NCBI GenBank assembly: GCA_017445585.1 | Contig: JAFSTX010000064.1 | Location: 1 to 33,532 of the forward strand | Reading direction: 5' to 3' | Source: Lachnospiraceae bacterium | GTDB lineage: Bacteria; Bacillota; Clostridia; Lachnospirales; Lachnospiraceae | Length of the DNA stretch: 33,532 bases | Part shown: in pieces, positions 1 through 10,561 of the stretch | How the letters are laid out: every line of letters begins with the position of its first letter | Position numbering within the stretch: position 1 is the first letter of the stretch | Notes under the pieces: model-generated | Database searches by the model: none | Told to the model about the DNA's origin: nothing | Seen by the model: only the letters and a program-made list of their open reading frames with translations | Made by a program: the position numbers and the translations under genes

Positions 1-468
1 CTCGAAATATTTCTTGCCGACTTCCATGACGACGTCCGAGAACATCTGGATGAAGCGGCGGTAGGAATCGTAGACAAAGCGTCTGAAAGCGGGATCGGGG
101 TTGCCGGCTATCATGGCGGCTACCACGTCGTCGTTCAGACCCAGATTAAGGATGGTGTCCATCATGCCGGGCATGGATGCGCGGGCGCCGGAACGGACGG
201 AAACAAGCAGCGGATTTGTCAGATCGCCGAACTTCTTGCCGTTGATCTCTTCCATCCTGGCTACATATTCCATTACCTGGCCCATGATCTCATCGTTGAT
301 CTGACGGCCGTCCTCATAGTACTGCGTGCAGGCCTCGGTAGTGACGGTAAAGCCCTGGGGAACGGGAAGACCGATCTTGGTCATCTCTGCCAGGTTCGCG
401 CCCTTTCCGCCGAGGAGATTACGCATGGTGGCGTTACCTTCTGAGAAAAGATAAACCCATTTGTTCAT
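1..468 (-). CDS. ppdK: Pyruvate, phosphate dikinase (N-terminal part, runs off the window)
   Basis: The first 156 codons of PPDK, which interconverts pyruvate, ATP and phosphate with PEP, AMP and pyrophosphate in the cytoplasm. The protein begins [11 protein letters not shown] and shows the [10 protein letters not shown] segment near residue 21, then P-x-GFT and [16 protein letters not shown] around residue 90-110, all typical of the N-terminal nucleotide-binding domain of the family (full length about 870-880 residues). The start at 468 is supported by an AGGAGG box six bases upstream. The rest of the gene lies before position 1, so the phosphohistidine and PEP domains cannot be judged. It has its own likely promoter in the gap after alr. 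Confidence 0.95.
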   Translation of the reverse strand, partial: MNKWVYLFSEGNATMRNLLGGKGANLAEMTKIGLPVPQGFTVTTEACTQYYEDGRQINDEIMGQVMEYVARMEEINGKKFGDLTNPLLVSVRSGARASMPGMMDTILNLGLNDDVVAAMIAGNPDPAFRRFVYDSYRRFIQMFSDVVMEVGKKYFE

Positions 469-519
469 GTTTTTTCCTCCTGAGAAATATATACAAAGAT
501 ACTTTTTTACCAATCGCGG

Positions 520-549
520 ATTATATCACAGTACGCATAGTTTTGTCTA
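520..549 (-). promoter_or_regulatory. Likely sigma-A promoter of ppdK
   Basis: On the minus strand a TATAAT (520-525) follows TAGACA (544-549) at an 18-base spacing, giving a leader of about 45 bases before the ppdK start. Seen by eye only; the -35 differs from consensus at one base. Confidence 0.55.
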
Positions 550-595
550 TGTAAAAATACTGAATAATCAGCCCGGAGAAAACGGCATGCATGCA

Positions 596-1765
596 TCAGA
601 ACCTCAGCAGAAGCTCTCTTGCGATTTCCTTTCCCGCCCGGTAATAGATCCGCGGTACTCTCTTGCTGACTGAAGTCAGAAGCTCATACGATATGGTCCC
701 CGCAGCGGAAGCCAGATCGTCTGCGCTGTTTGAGGAGCCGAAGATCTCCACCTCATCTCCTGCCTTTACGCCCGGCAGGTCGGTAAGGTCGATCATGCAC
801 ATATCCATGCAGATCCGCCCGCGTACCGGCGCGGGCCCATCCGCTGTCATGAGCGCGCAGTTATCGGAGAGGCAGCGCAGGAACCCGTCCGCGTAGCCGT
901 ACGGCACGACTCCCATACGGGTTGCGCGTTCCGTAACGAAACGCCTTCCGTAGCTGACGGACGTCCCCGCCGGATAGGATTTGATCGTGCTGATATAGGT
1001 CTTCAGCGTCATGACCGGTCTAAGTCCCATCTCTTTTGCAAAAGCACCGCAGCCGTAGAGCAGCAGGCCCGGGCGGACCATATCGAGATACGTCTCCGGG
1101 AGGCAGGCCGTGGCCCCGGTATTTGCGCAGTGGCGCAAAGCAAACTTCCGTCCCCGCTTTTCCTCCACGGCGGCGATGCAGCTCGTGAACAGTTCGAACT
1201 GCCTTTGCGTATACTCCTGGCTTTCTTCATCGCTCTCGTCGGATACAGCGAAATGAGTGAATATACCCTCGCAGTCCAGCCCGGGCAGACTGCAGGCGCG
1301 GCAGATCTGCTCCACGCTTTCATCAAAAGCATCGCCGGCGCCCCTGAAGCCAAGACGCGACATCCCCGTGTCTGCCTTGATATGCACCCTGAGCGTCCCG
1401 CCGTGCGCTGCGGCGGCTCTGCTGTATTCACTTGCGGCATCAAAGTCGGTCACTGTCTGGGTGATCCGAAGATCGATCAGCTGCCCCACCTGATCTGCGG
1501 GCGTATATCCCAGGATGAGAATGGGCATTGTGATGCCGCCGTACCGCAGCTCTGCGGCCTCGTCGATGCTGCTTACTCCCAGATAGTCTGCCCCGAGCTC
1601 CTGAAGCAGTCCCGAGACCTGTATCGCGCCGTGACCGTAGGCGTCCGCCTTTACAACGCCGAGGAAGCCGACTCCCTGCCCTGTCTTTTGACGGATCGTT
1701 TTATAATTGTGTTCCAGAGCATCCAGATCTATCTGGGCCCATGTTCTTTTTAGTGTGGATCTCAT
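596..1765 (-). CDS. alr: Alanine racemase
   Basis: PLP enzyme converting L-alanine to D-alanine for peptidoglycan. The 389-residue length fits the family. The N-terminal barrel has VVKADAYGHGA with the PLP lysine at K39; RHCANTGA lies near 211 (the more common form has S in place of T); the C-terminal domain carries SYGRRF with the second catalytic base at Y272, and RICMDMCMID near 317. The start at 1765 has AGGAGG at good spacing. It lies 72 bases downstream of the permease gene with no evident terminator between, so co-transcription with the ABC system is possible. The identification is firm; whether it is the only alanine racemase of the cell cannot be told here. Confidence 0.97.
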   Translation of the reverse strand: MRSTLKRTWAQIDLDALEHNYKTIRQKTGQGVGFLGVVKADAYGHGAIQVSGLLQELGADYLGVSSIDEAAELRYGGITMPILILGYTPADQVGQLIDLRITQTVTDFDAASEYSRAAAAHGGTLRVHIKADTGMSRLGFRGAGDAFDESVEQICRACSLPGLDCEGIFTHFAVSDESDEESQEYTQRQFELFTSCIAAVEEKRGRKFALRHCANTGATACLPETYLDMVRPGLLLYGCGAFAKEMGLRPVMTLKTYISTIKSYPAGTSVSYGRRFVTERATRMGVVPYGYADGFLRCLSDNCALMTADGPAPVRGRICMDMCMIDLTDLPGVKAGDEVEIFGSSNSADDLASAAGTISYELLTSVSKRVPRIYYRAGKEIARELLLRF

Positions 1766-1837
1766 ATCCTGTCCTCCTGAATACCTGCGGTTTTTACACG
1801 CTCTCTGCCTCAGGTTTCTTTATCCTTTGTGTCAGGG

Positions 1838-4800
1838 TCAGGCCATATCGGCCAGTTTGAGCCGCTTTATCTTTCTGGTCGCGATAAAGTATATCACTCC
1901 GCTGTAAAGCGCGGTCATTGCAGCTGCGATGAGCAGCATCAGCGGGTTGACGCCATAGTAATGCTCTACGCTCGGCTGTCTGAGTATATTGAGTATCAGC
2001 ATGGTGATCAGATGCCCGGCGGCAAGTCCGAGCACCGTGCCGACCGCGGTCGTTGCAAGGGCCTCACGAAGGATATAGTTTATGGTCTCGCGCGTGGTGA
2101 AGCCGTTGATGCGCATGACCGTCAGTTCCTTTTTCTTGGTGGCAAGGTGCATATTTACTATATTGAGCAGAACGAAAACGGCCATGAGCGCGGCTGCGAG
2201 GAACAGAAGGGCTATAACGCCGTCTATGGAGGCATTTGCCGAAGTGTACGTATTTCTGAGGTCGCTGTTCGCCTCGATCTTGTCAAAGCCATCCACGCCG
2301 GCAAGAGCATCCTCAAGCTCTGCTCTTTCATCATCGCTGCTCACGATAAAGGCATTAGGATCATAGCTGCTGCCGAAAGCCGTCTCATACGCGGCGGGCG
2401 ACATGTACGCCATGCTCCCGATATAGTTTTTTACTATGCCGGTCACGTACAGGGTGTGCGGCTTCATCTCCGGATCGATCAGCACTACAGTATCTGCTTT
2501 TTCGATGCCGTAGGATCTGGAAAAGGCCTCTGTCACCGTTACGCCCATATCGGGCAGGGTGAAATCATCGCCGCTTGCGCTGTCGGTCATGCCGATCAGC
2601 CCGAGGCTGTTATCGGCGGGGCAGAAAAGCTGCACTCCCGCGTTCACATTGCCGATTTTCATCACGCAGCTGCAGATATACGCCTGCGTATGGACGGCGT
2701 TTCTCTCATCGAGTATATCGCGGATCTCCTCCCCCGCGCCGCTGCCGCTGTCATAGTAGACCACGTAGTCGTACCTGCTCATATCCGTGAACTGTCTGTT
2801 GATCCCCTCCGATACGTTATTCCTCGTGCTCAGGCCTATCGTAAGCAGAGTGCAGCAGCCGGCGACGCTGATCACGGTCACGATCACGCGCTTCATATCG
2901 GCTTTCATATTGCGGCGGATCAGACGCGAATACAGGGAGCCGCCCCGCTTTGAAGCCCCGCGGCCTGAGGCTGTCTTTGGCATTTCCGGCTGAAGGAGGG
3001 CTCTCGCACTCTCGCGTATCAGACTTCTGCACGAAAGAAGCACCACCGCAAAGGCCATCACAAGGCCGATGATCACGACGATCGCCTCAAGCCTCCAGTC
3101 TATGATGGCCCGGATCGAGTCGACGATGAAAAAGTTGCACTGCATTTCAAGCACGGATCTCTGAACGATCAGGAAGCCGGCCAGAGTCCCGGCGAGCATG
3201 CCGCAGGCTGTGGATGCAAGGCCGAAAAGCAGGTATTTCTTATATATTTCCCGGCGGAAGAAACCGAGCGCCTTCTGTGTCCCGATGTATTTGCGGTCCT
3301 CGCTCACCAGACGGCTTATCGTGGTAAAGATGACAAGCGCCGCTATGAGCACGAACAGAAGGGAAAACGTCATGCCGAGGTTAAAAATATTGTCCGCGTT
3401 TATCACCGTGCTGTTATAGCTGAGATTGCCAGAGATATCATAGACGTAGACATAGTCCTCCGGCAGATCATCGCGCAGCCCAAGCCCTTTTTCATACTCC
3501 GAGAGCGCTTCGCTGTACTCGGCCTCGCCCTCAAGATATTTCGTCCGGCCCTCGTCATACTGGCGCAGACCGTCCTCATAGGCTTTCTTTCCGTCGGCGT
3601 ACGCGCTCATGCCCTCATCGTACTTATCTTTTCCTTTTGCGTATTCCTCTTCACCGGCATTGTACTGATCTATGGCTCTGTCAAGCTCGCTGCTGGACGA
3701 AGAGTACTGCTCAAGCCCGTCGAGATACTCTTTATGGCCGCGGTCCCATTCCTGCAGCTTGGCATAAAGTTCGCTGTATTCCGAGGAGAGCGTGTCATAG
3801 ACAGGGAGCTCCTTTGCCGCGGCTATGATAAGATCCGCCACAGGGCCCTCGGGCGTCACGGAAAGCAGCATCTGCGCGCCTATGTCCACCATATCGCTGC
3901 ACGAGAGCTTTACCGGTATGGTCACAAGATTTGTAAGGCGGATATCCGTCGCGGTCAGCGCGGGATCATCCACATCAAAGAAGTAATTCGGCTCAGCCCA
4001 GTTGATCAGGTCGATCAGATCGCTGCCGACGTAGCTGCTAAGAGCGGACTTGAACAGGGAGCGTATCAGACTCTGGTAGAACTGCAGCGACAGGTACTCA
4101 GACTGCAGCTCCGATCGCATATCGCTCAGCGTGTCGGCGCTTACCTGCGTATCACCGCCGTTATAGCGCTCGAGCAGCTCCACGTATTCGGAGTGGCGGC
4201 GGTCCCACGCGCGCATATCTCCGGTAAAGGATTCATATATCTCATCTACCGACCTGTACTCTTCTGTTTCCTTGATGTACTGCGCGAGCTGCTCGATCAG
4301 GCCGGCGCCTGTGACGCCGCTTACAAGAGGGCGCGCGCCGTCTATAGTCTCATCGAGAGTACTCTTCATATGCAGGGTGAGGCCCTCGGCTATCTCATAG
4401 TCGAGCGCGCTCAGGGATGCTTTGCCGATATCCACCTCTTTTGGAGAAGTGATCCAATCGATCCCGTCCGTGTATTCATCGCCGGCGTATTGTCTTAGGG
4501 CGTCGCGGATCGCCGCCGTGATATCGAGCTCTTTTTCCTCGATCTCCCTGTAGGTCTCACGAAGCTTTTCCGCCGCTTCATCCAGAGTTTTCCTGCCGGA
4601 GGACAGTTCCTTTTTCCCGGCGTCTATCTTTTCTTTTGCCTTGTCAAGCTGCGGCCTGGCGCTCTCCAGCTCTCCGCGCGCTAAATCCAGCTCCGCTTCT
4701 CCGCGGATCAGCTCATTTTCCGATTCCTTGAGCTTTTCAGCGGATTCGTCGAGTTTCTCTTTTGATTCGTCAAGCTGTCTGCGGCCTTCATCGAGCTGGC

Positions 4801-5593
4801 TCTTCGCATCGTTCATCTGCTCGTCAAAGGCGCTCAGGACCTGCGCGCTGCCCTCCTGTGAGAGCCGTGCGGCTACGTCCTCGAGGGCAGGCAGCATCCT
4901 TGCCGACATTTCTTTATATTCCCCGGAAAAACAGCTAAGCCCTTCCGGCTTTTCCGCAGCGACGAGCGCGGCCATATACCGGCCCGAGAGCGCATCGGCG
5001 TCGATCGCTTCATCACTGACCAGTATGTAGCGGTCCTCGGGAAAAACATTCATGGCGGCGAAATGATCGGGGTGCATCACCTTTGCCGTGATCCTGAAAG
5101 TACCGCTGCGCAGCACGCCCTCCAGCTGCTCTGAGCTGGCCGCGGCTTCGATGGAGTCTCCGACCGCAAGGCCGTATTTTTCCATGAAGTCTTTTTCGAG
5201 CGCGCATTCGTCAGGAGCTGAGGGCAGCTCGCCCTCGAGCACTTCGACCCGGTTGATCCGCTGTGTAAGGTTGACGATCTGCATGTCGCAGCGCGTTCCG
5301 GCCGCCACCGCGGAGGCGGGTATGATGTACTCTCCCTCCACATCGGCTACCCCGTCGGTCTGTCTGATCAGATCCATATCTTCCTCGGAAAGAAGGAGCG
5401 AGGAAACTACCTGAAAATCGCGGAAGCCGGTGCGTGAATAATAATCCGCCAGCGCGTCTCTTATCGCGCCCGAAGCAAAATTCAGGCCCGTAAAGCTGGC
5501 GAGACTCATCATCCCTATGATCACGATAGAAAGAAAAGAAATCTTTCTCTTTGATATATTTTTAAGCGAATCCTTAAAGCTTGTTTTCTTCAT
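1838..5593 (-). CDS. Large FtsX-family ABC transporter permease with coiled-coil and duplicated extracellular domains
   Basis: A 1251-residue membrane protein, counted from the Met at 5593, which has a GGAG box; an in-frame Met 23 codons earlier lies inside the upstream gap and lacks one. Membrane segment 1 is at about 18-40. A roughly 700-residue outside region follows, with a coiled coil at about 256-354 (repeating LDE/KLDES/AEKL units), a block at about 366-478, a related block at about 517-630, and a second coiled coil at about 622-704 with Y-x-x-G repeats. The first FtsX core (three segments) spans about 738-857. A second half starts with a segment near 900-920, has a smaller outside domain, and ends with three segments (about 1124-1238). 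This is the two-FtsX-domain layout of exporter or signal-coupled permeases such as the MacB/LolC relatives. The ATPase is encoded just upstream. The substrate is unknown. Confidence 0.9.
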   Translation of the reverse strand: MKKTSFKDSLKNISKRKISFLSIVIIGMMSLASFTGLNFASGAIRDALADYYSRTGFRDFQVVSSLLLSEEDMDLIRQTDGVADVEGEYIIPASAVAAGTRCDMQIVNLTQRINRVEVLEGELPSAPDECALEKDFMEKYGLAVGDSIEAAASSEQLEGVLRSGTFRITAKVMHPDHFAAMNVFPEDRYILVSDEAIDADALSGRYMAALVAAEKPEGLSCFSGEYKEMSARMLPALEDVAARLSQEGSAQVLSAFDEQMNDAKSQLDEGRRQLDESKEKLDESAEKLKESENELIRGEAELDLARGELESARPQLDKAKEKIDAGKKELSSGRKTLDEAAEKLRETYREIEEKELDITAAIRDALRQYAGDEYTDGIDWITSPKEVDIGKASLSALDYEIAEGLTLHMKSTLDETIDGARPLVSGVTGAGLIEQLAQYIKETEEYRSVDEIYESFTGDMRAWDRRHSEYVELLERYNGGDTQVSADTLSDMRSELQSEYLSLQFYQSLIRSLFKSALSSYVGSDLIDLINWAEPNYFFDVDDPALTATDIRLTNLVTIPVKLSCSDMVDIGAQMLLSVTPEGPVADLIIAAAKELPVYDTLSSEYSELYAKLQEWDRGHKEYLDGLEQYSSSSSELDRAIDQYNAGEEEYAKGKDKYDEGMSAYADGKKAYEDGLRQYDEGRTKYLEGEAEYSEALSEYEKGLGLRDDLPEDYVYVYDISGNLSYNSTVINADNIFNLGMTFSLLFVLIAALVIFTTISRLVSEDRKYIGTQKALGFFRREIYKKYLLFGLASTACGMLAGTLAGFLIVQRSVLEMQCNFFIVDSIRAIIDWRLEAIVVIIGLVMAFAVVLLSCRSLIRESARALLQPEMPKTASGRGASKRGGSLYSRLIRRNMKADMKRVIVTVISVAGCCTLLTIGLSTRNNVSEGINRQFTDMSRYDYVVYYDSGSGAGEEIRDILDERNAVHTQAYICSCVMKIGNVNAGVQLFCPADNSLGLIGMTDSASGDDFTLPDMGVTVTEAFSRSYGIEKADTVVLIDPEMKPHTLYVTGIVKNYIGSMAYMSPAAYETAFGSSYDPNAFIVSSDDERAELEDALAGVDGFDKIEANSDLRNTYTSANASIDGVIALLFLAAALMAVFVLLNIVNMHLATKKKELTVMRINGFTTRETINYILREALATTAVGTVLGLAAGHLITMLILNILRQPSVEHYYGVNPLMLLIAAAMTALYSGVIYFIATRKIKRLKLADMA

Positions 5594-5639
5594 GTTATCT
5601 CCGTAGAGGTTTTTCAGACGGATTTTGGTACCGCAAGTC

Positions 5640-6857
<1,218 letters not shown>

Positions 6858-6894
6858 TCTTTGGGATACCTCTCGTGATTATTTACATGATACA

Positions 6895-6917
6895 CCCGGG
6901 ACCGATACGGTCCCGGG
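6895..6917 (-). terminator. GC-rich hairpin between mscS and the GAF-ABC gene
   Basis: Ten perfect base pairs (CCCGGGACCG against CGGTCCCGGG) around an ATA loop. No T-run follows on the minus strand, so it may only pause or protect transcripts rather than terminate them. It separates mscS from the ABC operon. Confidence 0.4.
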
Positions 6918-6944
6918 CACGTAAAGCAGCGCGCATCAGCGCTT

Positions 6945-7760
6945 TCAGGCTTTCTTTTCCTGAATGTGTACATCCACCTGCTGGTGCGGCATTGCGATAC
7001 CGGCAGCTTCGAGCGCAGTCTTGGACTGCTCCAGGATGTCAAAGAATACATCCCAGTAATCTCCGCTTCTGACCCAGCCGCGGCAGGTAAGCTCGACAGT
7101 ACCGCCGCTCTGGGTGCAGACACGCACCATGGGAGCCGGATCGGCAAGGACCTTCTCGTGACGCGAAAGGACTTCGGTCAGGAGCTGCTTTGCTTTTTCA
7201 AAATCGCTGCCGTAGGCGATCGCAAAGGTATGGTCCACACGGCGGATATCCTTCTCGGAGTAGTTTACGATATTGCTCGTGGAGGCGGTGCCGTTGGGCA
7301 CGTAGACAACGCGGTTGTCCACGGTCACGAGCTTTGTGGCGCAGAGGTTGATCTCCTCGACTGTGCCGGTGTATCCGGCGACCTCGATAAAATCGTCCAC
7401 CTTGAAGGGCTTTGTGACGATGAGCAGAACGCCGCCCGCGACGTTTCCGAGAGCGCCGTTTACGGCCAGGCCGACAGCAACGCCGAGCGAAGCGATCAGA
7501 GCAGCCACGCCGCTGGTATCAATGCCGAGATATCCTACCAGGGCGAGAGCTACGAGGATCTTTACAAGGATCCTGCCGCCCGACACAAGAAGCCTTCCGA
7601 GCGTCTTGTCGAGTTTATCGGACTTTTCAGCCTTCTTTTTGAGCTTTTTGAAGATCGCGTTGATGATACGGAATGCTATCCACATCACGACAAGTGCGAT
7701 CACGATCTTGACTCCGGAATTCGCGAGCCAGTTCAGAATGTTCTTTAAGATCTGTTCCAT
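6945..7760 (-). CDS. mscS: Small-conductance mechanosensitive channel (MscS family)
   Basis: A 271-residue membrane channel that opens under membrane tension and releases solutes during osmotic downshock. Three membrane segments are seen at about 16-37, 59-80 and 84-116; the last has the Ala/Gly-rich pore helix (SLGVAVGLAVNGALGNVAGG). It is followed by KPFKVDDFIEV, GTVEEINLCAT and VPNGTASTSNIVNYS of the beta domain, then the alpha/beta vestibule. The length is close to the E. coli protein (286). The start at 7760 was chosen for its AAGGAAG box; a Met 16 codons earlier lacks one. It is divergent from metY. Confidence 0.95.
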   Translation of the reverse strand: MEQILKNILNWLANSGVKIVIALVVMWIAFRIINAIFKKLKKKAEKSDKLDKTLGRLLVSGGRILVKILVALALVGYLGIDTSGVAALIASLGVAVGLAVNGALGNVAGGVLLIVTKPFKVDDFIEVAGYTGTVEEINLCATKLVTVDNRVVYVPNGTASTSNIVNYSEKDIRRVDHTFAIAYGSDFEKAKQLLTEVLSRHEKVLADPAPMVRVCTQSGGTVELTCRGWVRSGDYWDVFFDILEQSKTALEAAGIAMPHQQVDVHIQEKKA

Positions 7761-7798
7761 ATATACTTCCTTTCCGTCCTGAGACATTTGCTGGATAA

Positions 7799-7828
7799 AT
7801 AATATCATTTTTTATGTTTGCTTAGCAA
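7799..7828 (-). promoter_or_regulatory. Possible promoter of mscS
   Basis: TTGCTA (7823-7828) and TATTAT (7799-7804) on the minus strand are 18 bases apart, just upstream of the mscS ribosome binding site. Confidence 0.4.
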
Positions 7829-7837
7829 GTGCCATGA

Positions 7838-7866
7838 TTGCTTTTTATGGGTTTTTCTGCTAAAAT
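7838..7866 (+). promoter_or_regulatory. Likely promoter of metY-metA
   Basis: TTGCTT (7838-7843) and TAAAAT (7861-7866) lie 17 bases apart on the plus strand, leaving a leader of about 58 bases before metY. That leader is too short for an S-box (SAM-I) riboswitch, and I see no S-box core. Confidence 0.55.
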
Positions 7867-7931
7867 CCGACTGTTTGTATCATTTATTCCGCAGCAGAGG
7901 TGCGTCAGTTATTTTTTTCAGGAGGCAGGAT

Positions 7932-9215
7932 ATGTCAGTAAAGAAAGATACCGTATGCGTGCAGGGCGGATACACGCCCGGAAACGGCGAGCCGCGCCAG
8001 ATCCCTATCGTTCAGTCCACGACGTTCAAATATGATACGGGCGCGGATATGGGAAAGCTTTTCGATCTTGAGGCGAGCGGATATTTCTATACCCGTCTTC
8101 AGAATCCGACTAACGACTACGTAGCCGCAAAGATCGCGCAGCTCGAGGGCGGAACGGCAGGTATGCTGACATCCTCCGGACAGGCCGCGAATTTCTTTGC
8201 TCTGTTTAATATAGCGCAGTGCGGCGACCACATCGTATCATCTTCTACTATTTACGGAGGCACGTTCAATCTCATCGCCGTGACGATGGCAAAGATGGGC
8301 ATTGAAGCTACCTTCGTCGAGCCTGACTGCTCCGACGAAGAGCTCGAGGCTGCCTTCAGGCCCAATACAAAGGCTGTCTTCGGCGAGACCATAGCGAATC
8401 CCGCGCTGACGGTGCTGGATATCGAGCGGTTCGCCGCGGCGGCCCACAGGCACGGCGTGCCGCTTATCGTGGACAATACCTTCGCGACGCCCGTCTTCTG
8501 CCGTCCCATCGAATGGGGAGCCGATATCGTCACGCATTCCACGACGAAATACATGGACGGCCACGGCAGCGCGGTCGGCGGAGCCATAGTGGACAGCGGG
8601 CGCTTTGACTGGATGGCCCACGCGGACAAGTTCCCCGGACTCACCACTCCCGATGAAAGTTACCACGGCATAACCTACGCAGAGCGCTTTGGCATGGGCG
8701 GGGCCTTTATCACAAAATGCACCGCGCAGCTCATGCGCGATTTCGGATCGATCCAGTCCCCTCAGAATGCTTTTTATCTGAATCTCGGACTTGAGAGCCT
8801 GCATGTGCGCATGCCGCGCCATGCGGAAAACGGTATGAAGGCGGCCGAGTTCCTCGCGTCCCATCCCAAGGTGACCTCCGTCAGCTACTGCGGCCTTCCC
8901 GGGGACAAATACCACGCTCTGGCCGAAAAATATCTTCCTGACGGATCCTGCGGAGTGGTCAGCTTCGTCCTGGCCGGAGGCAGAGCCGCTGCCGAGACCT
9001 TTATGAACGCCCTGCGCCTGATAGCCATAGAGACACATGTCGCGGACGCGCGCAGCTGCTGTCTTAATCCCGCTTCGACCACTCACAGACAGATGACCGA
9101 TGAGCAGCTTGCCGCCGCGGGCATCTCTCCCGGACTGGTACGCCTCTCATGCGGTCTCGAGGATGCCGGCGATCTGATCGCCGATATCGCACAGGCGCTT
9201 GAAAAGGTAGACTGA
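7932..9215 (+). CDS. metY: O-acetylhomoserine sulfhydrylase / aminocarboxypropyltransferase
   Basis: A 427-residue Cys/Met-metabolism PLP enzyme that makes homocysteine from O-acetylhomoserine and sulfide. It has FYTRLQNPT at 52-60 (the Y-x-R pair binds PLP phosphate of the neighbouring subunit), SSGQAA near 81, DNTFATP at 181-187 and the PLP lysine K206 in [11 protein letters not shown]. The length of about 425-430, longer than MetB or MetC (about 380-400), points to MetY. The start at 7932 has AGGAGG nine bases upstream; upstream in-frame Met codons do not. metA follows after one base, and it is of the acetyl-transferring type, so the product of one enzyme is the substrate of the other. Confidence 0.95.
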   Translation: MSVKKDTVCVQGGYTPGNGEPRQIPIVQSTTFKYDTGADMGKLFDLEASGYFYTRLQNPTNDYVAAKIAQLEGGTAGMLTSSGQAANFFALFNIAQCGDHIVSSSTIYGGTFNLIAVTMAKMGIEATFVEPDCSDEELEAAFRPNTKAVFGETIANPALTVLDIERFAAAAHRHGVPLIVDNTFATPVFCRPIEWGADIVTHSTTKYMDGHGSAVGGAIVDSGRFDWMAHADKFPGLTTPDESYHGITYAERFGMGGAFITKCTAQLMRDFGSIQSPQNAFYLNLGLESLHVRMPRHAENGMKAAEFLASHPKVTSVSYCGLPGDKYHALAEKYLPDGSCGVVSFVLAGGRAAAETFMNALRLIAIETHVADARSCCLNPASTTHRQMTDEQLAAAGISPGLVRLSCGLEDAGDLIADIAQALEKVD

Positions 9216-9216
9216 T

Positions 9217-10131
9217 ATGCCGATAAAGATTCCGAACGATCTGCCCGCTGCCGGGACGCTCAGCCGCGAGAACATATTCTTTATGAGCGAGACCCGCGCC
9301 ATCACGCAGGATATCCGTCCTCTGGAGATTCTGCTCGTAAATCTCATGCCCAAAAAGATCCAGACCGAGACACAGTTTGCAAGGCTCCTCGGCAACACCC
9401 CTCTCCAGATAAATCTGGAGCTCGTCTGTCCCAAAAGCCATGTCCCGGCCAATACTCCGCCCGAGCATCTTCACGCATTTTACAAGACCTTCGACGAGGT
9501 CAGGGGACGGAATTTCGACGGCTGCATCATCACAGGCGCGCCGGTGGAGCATCTGGAATTTGAAGAAGTGGATTACTGGCAGGAGCTCTGCGATATCATG
9601 GAGTGGACAAAGACCCACGTACACTCCACGTTTCACGTGTGCTGGGGCGCTCAGGCGGCGCTGTACTATCACTACGGAATAGCCAAGCGCCCTCTTCCCG
9701 CAAAGATGTTCGGAGTCTTTCCCCATACCGTCGAATACAGGCGCAGCATTCTTTTCCGCGGCTTTGACGACGTATTCTACGTGCCTCATTCACGTCACAC
9801 CACGGTAGACCGGGCGGATATCGAGGCTATGCCCGATCTGCGCATCCTTTCCTCATCGGAGGAGGCGGGCGTATACGCAGTCTTTACAAAAGAAGGGCGT
9901 CAGATCTTTATAACCGGACATTCCGAGTACGATCCCGACACCCTCAAGCAGGAATACGAGCGCGATGTTGCCGCGGGCAAGCCGATCAGTATACCCAGGA
10001 ATTATTTCCCCTGTGACGATCCGTCACGCGAGCCCGTCGTGCGCTGGCGCGGACACGCCCACCTGCTCTACGCAAACTGGCTCAATTACTTCGTATATCA
10101 AACCACGCCCTACGATCTGGGGAAATTGTAA
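9217..10131 (+). CDS. metA: Homoserine O-acetyltransferase (MetA family)
   Basis: A 304-residue MetA-fold enzyme that acylates homoserine at its hydroxyl for methionine synthesis. The catalytic nucleophile C142 is in [10 protein letters not shown], and H235 and E237 are in FITGHSEYD; these match the numbering known from E. coli MetA. Residue 111, in GAPVEHLEF, is Glu. In this family Glu111 goes with acetyl-CoA use and Gly with succinyl-CoA, so the enzyme is predicted to be an acetyltransferase despite the usual succinyltransferase label. It starts one base after the metY stop, with its ribosome binding site (AAAAGG) inside metY, implying translational coupling. A terminator follows at 10164-10198. 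Confidence 0.95.
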   Translation: MPIKIPNDLPAAGTLSRENIFFMSETRAITQDIRPLEILLVNLMPKKIQTETQFARLLGNTPLQINLELVCPKSHVPANTPPEHLHAFYKTFDEVRGRNFDGCIITGAPVEHLEFEEVDYWQELCDIMEWTKTHVHSTFHVCWGAQAALYYHYGIAKRPLPAKMFGVFPHTVEYRRSILFRGFDDVFYVPHSRHTTVDRADIEAMPDLRILSSSEEAGVYAVFTKEGRQIFITGHSEYDPDTLKQEYERDVAAGKPISIPRNYFPCDDPSREPVVRWRGHAHLLYANWLNYFVYQTTPYDLGKL

Positions 10132-10163
10132 TTTCGATGAAGTTGTTGCAGAAAGGCGACGCA

Positions 10164-10198
10164 GCGAGCCGATCCGAAGATCGACTCGCGGTTTTTTT
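10164..10198 (+). terminator. Intrinsic terminator of metY-metA
   Basis: An 11-pair stem with one mismatch (10164-10174 with 10179-10189), a CGAA loop, and seven Ts at 10192-10198. It sits 32 bases after metA. Confidence 0.85.
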
Positions 10199-10224
10199 AT
10201 TCTATCAGCATCGCGTCCACGAAG
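10197..10224. repeat. Detached copy of the queA 3' end (left direct repeat)
   Basis: 28 bases that match 10990-11017 at 25 positions in the same orientation. Read on the minus strand it gives F-V-D-A-M-L-I-E-stop, against F-G-D-A-M-L-I-E-stop at the true end of queA. The toxin-antitoxin pair lies between the two copies. Confidence 0.75.
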
Positions 10225-10279
10225 ACCGATTTGCAGCTGAAATCACACGGGTGTCGGATACACTTGTTGCTTTATCCGC

Positions 10280-10561
10280 TTATTTCTTAAACAGTTCCGC
10301 ATGCGTTCCGAGGCGGTATAGCAAAAGAACAAGCACTTCATTCCGGATTTCATATACCAGAAGCCAGTCCGGTTCAATGTGACATTCTCTTGTTCCCTTA
10401 TAATAACCGGACAGATCATGATCCCGGTACCTTGCATCCAGCGTACCTCCGTCAGCAAGGATACCAATAACCTCGTACAGCTTATCCAGATCTTTATTCT
10501 GTTTCTTCGCCAGCTTAAGATCCTTCTTGAACTGATTAGTAAACTTTACCTCGTACTTCAT
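10280..10561 (-). CDS. yafQ: YafQ-type RelE-superfamily mRNA interferase toxin
   Basis: A 93-residue toxin predicted to cut mRNA on the ribosome when its antitoxin is lost. It reads as a complete YafQ/RelE fold. The residues that match the known YafQ active site are all present: H48, H61, D65 and H87 (in RDHDLSG, ECHIEPDWLL and LGTHAELF). Its start overlaps the antitoxin stop by four bases (ATGA), the usual translationally coupled arrangement. It lies in a cassette bounded by two copies of the queA 3' end. The family is certain; YafQ rather than another RelE subgroup is likely from the residue pattern. Confidence 0.93.
   Translation of the reverse strand: MKYEVKFTNQFKKDLKLAKKQNKDLDKLYEVIGILADGGTLDARYRDHDLSGYYKGTRECHIEPDWLLVYEIRNEVLVLLLYRLGTHAELFKK

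Noticed and set aside
1829-2953. 374-codon plus-strand frame opposite the permease
   Set aside because: Shadow of the clear FtsX-type gene; His/Ile-rich translation with no recognisable domain.
7809-7931. SAM riboswitch before metY
   Set aside because: The leader after the promoter is only about 58 bases, and I see no S-box core or terminator.
8238-9086. 282-codon minus-strand frame opposite metY
   Set aside because: Antisense of a well-supported gene; no supporting signals.
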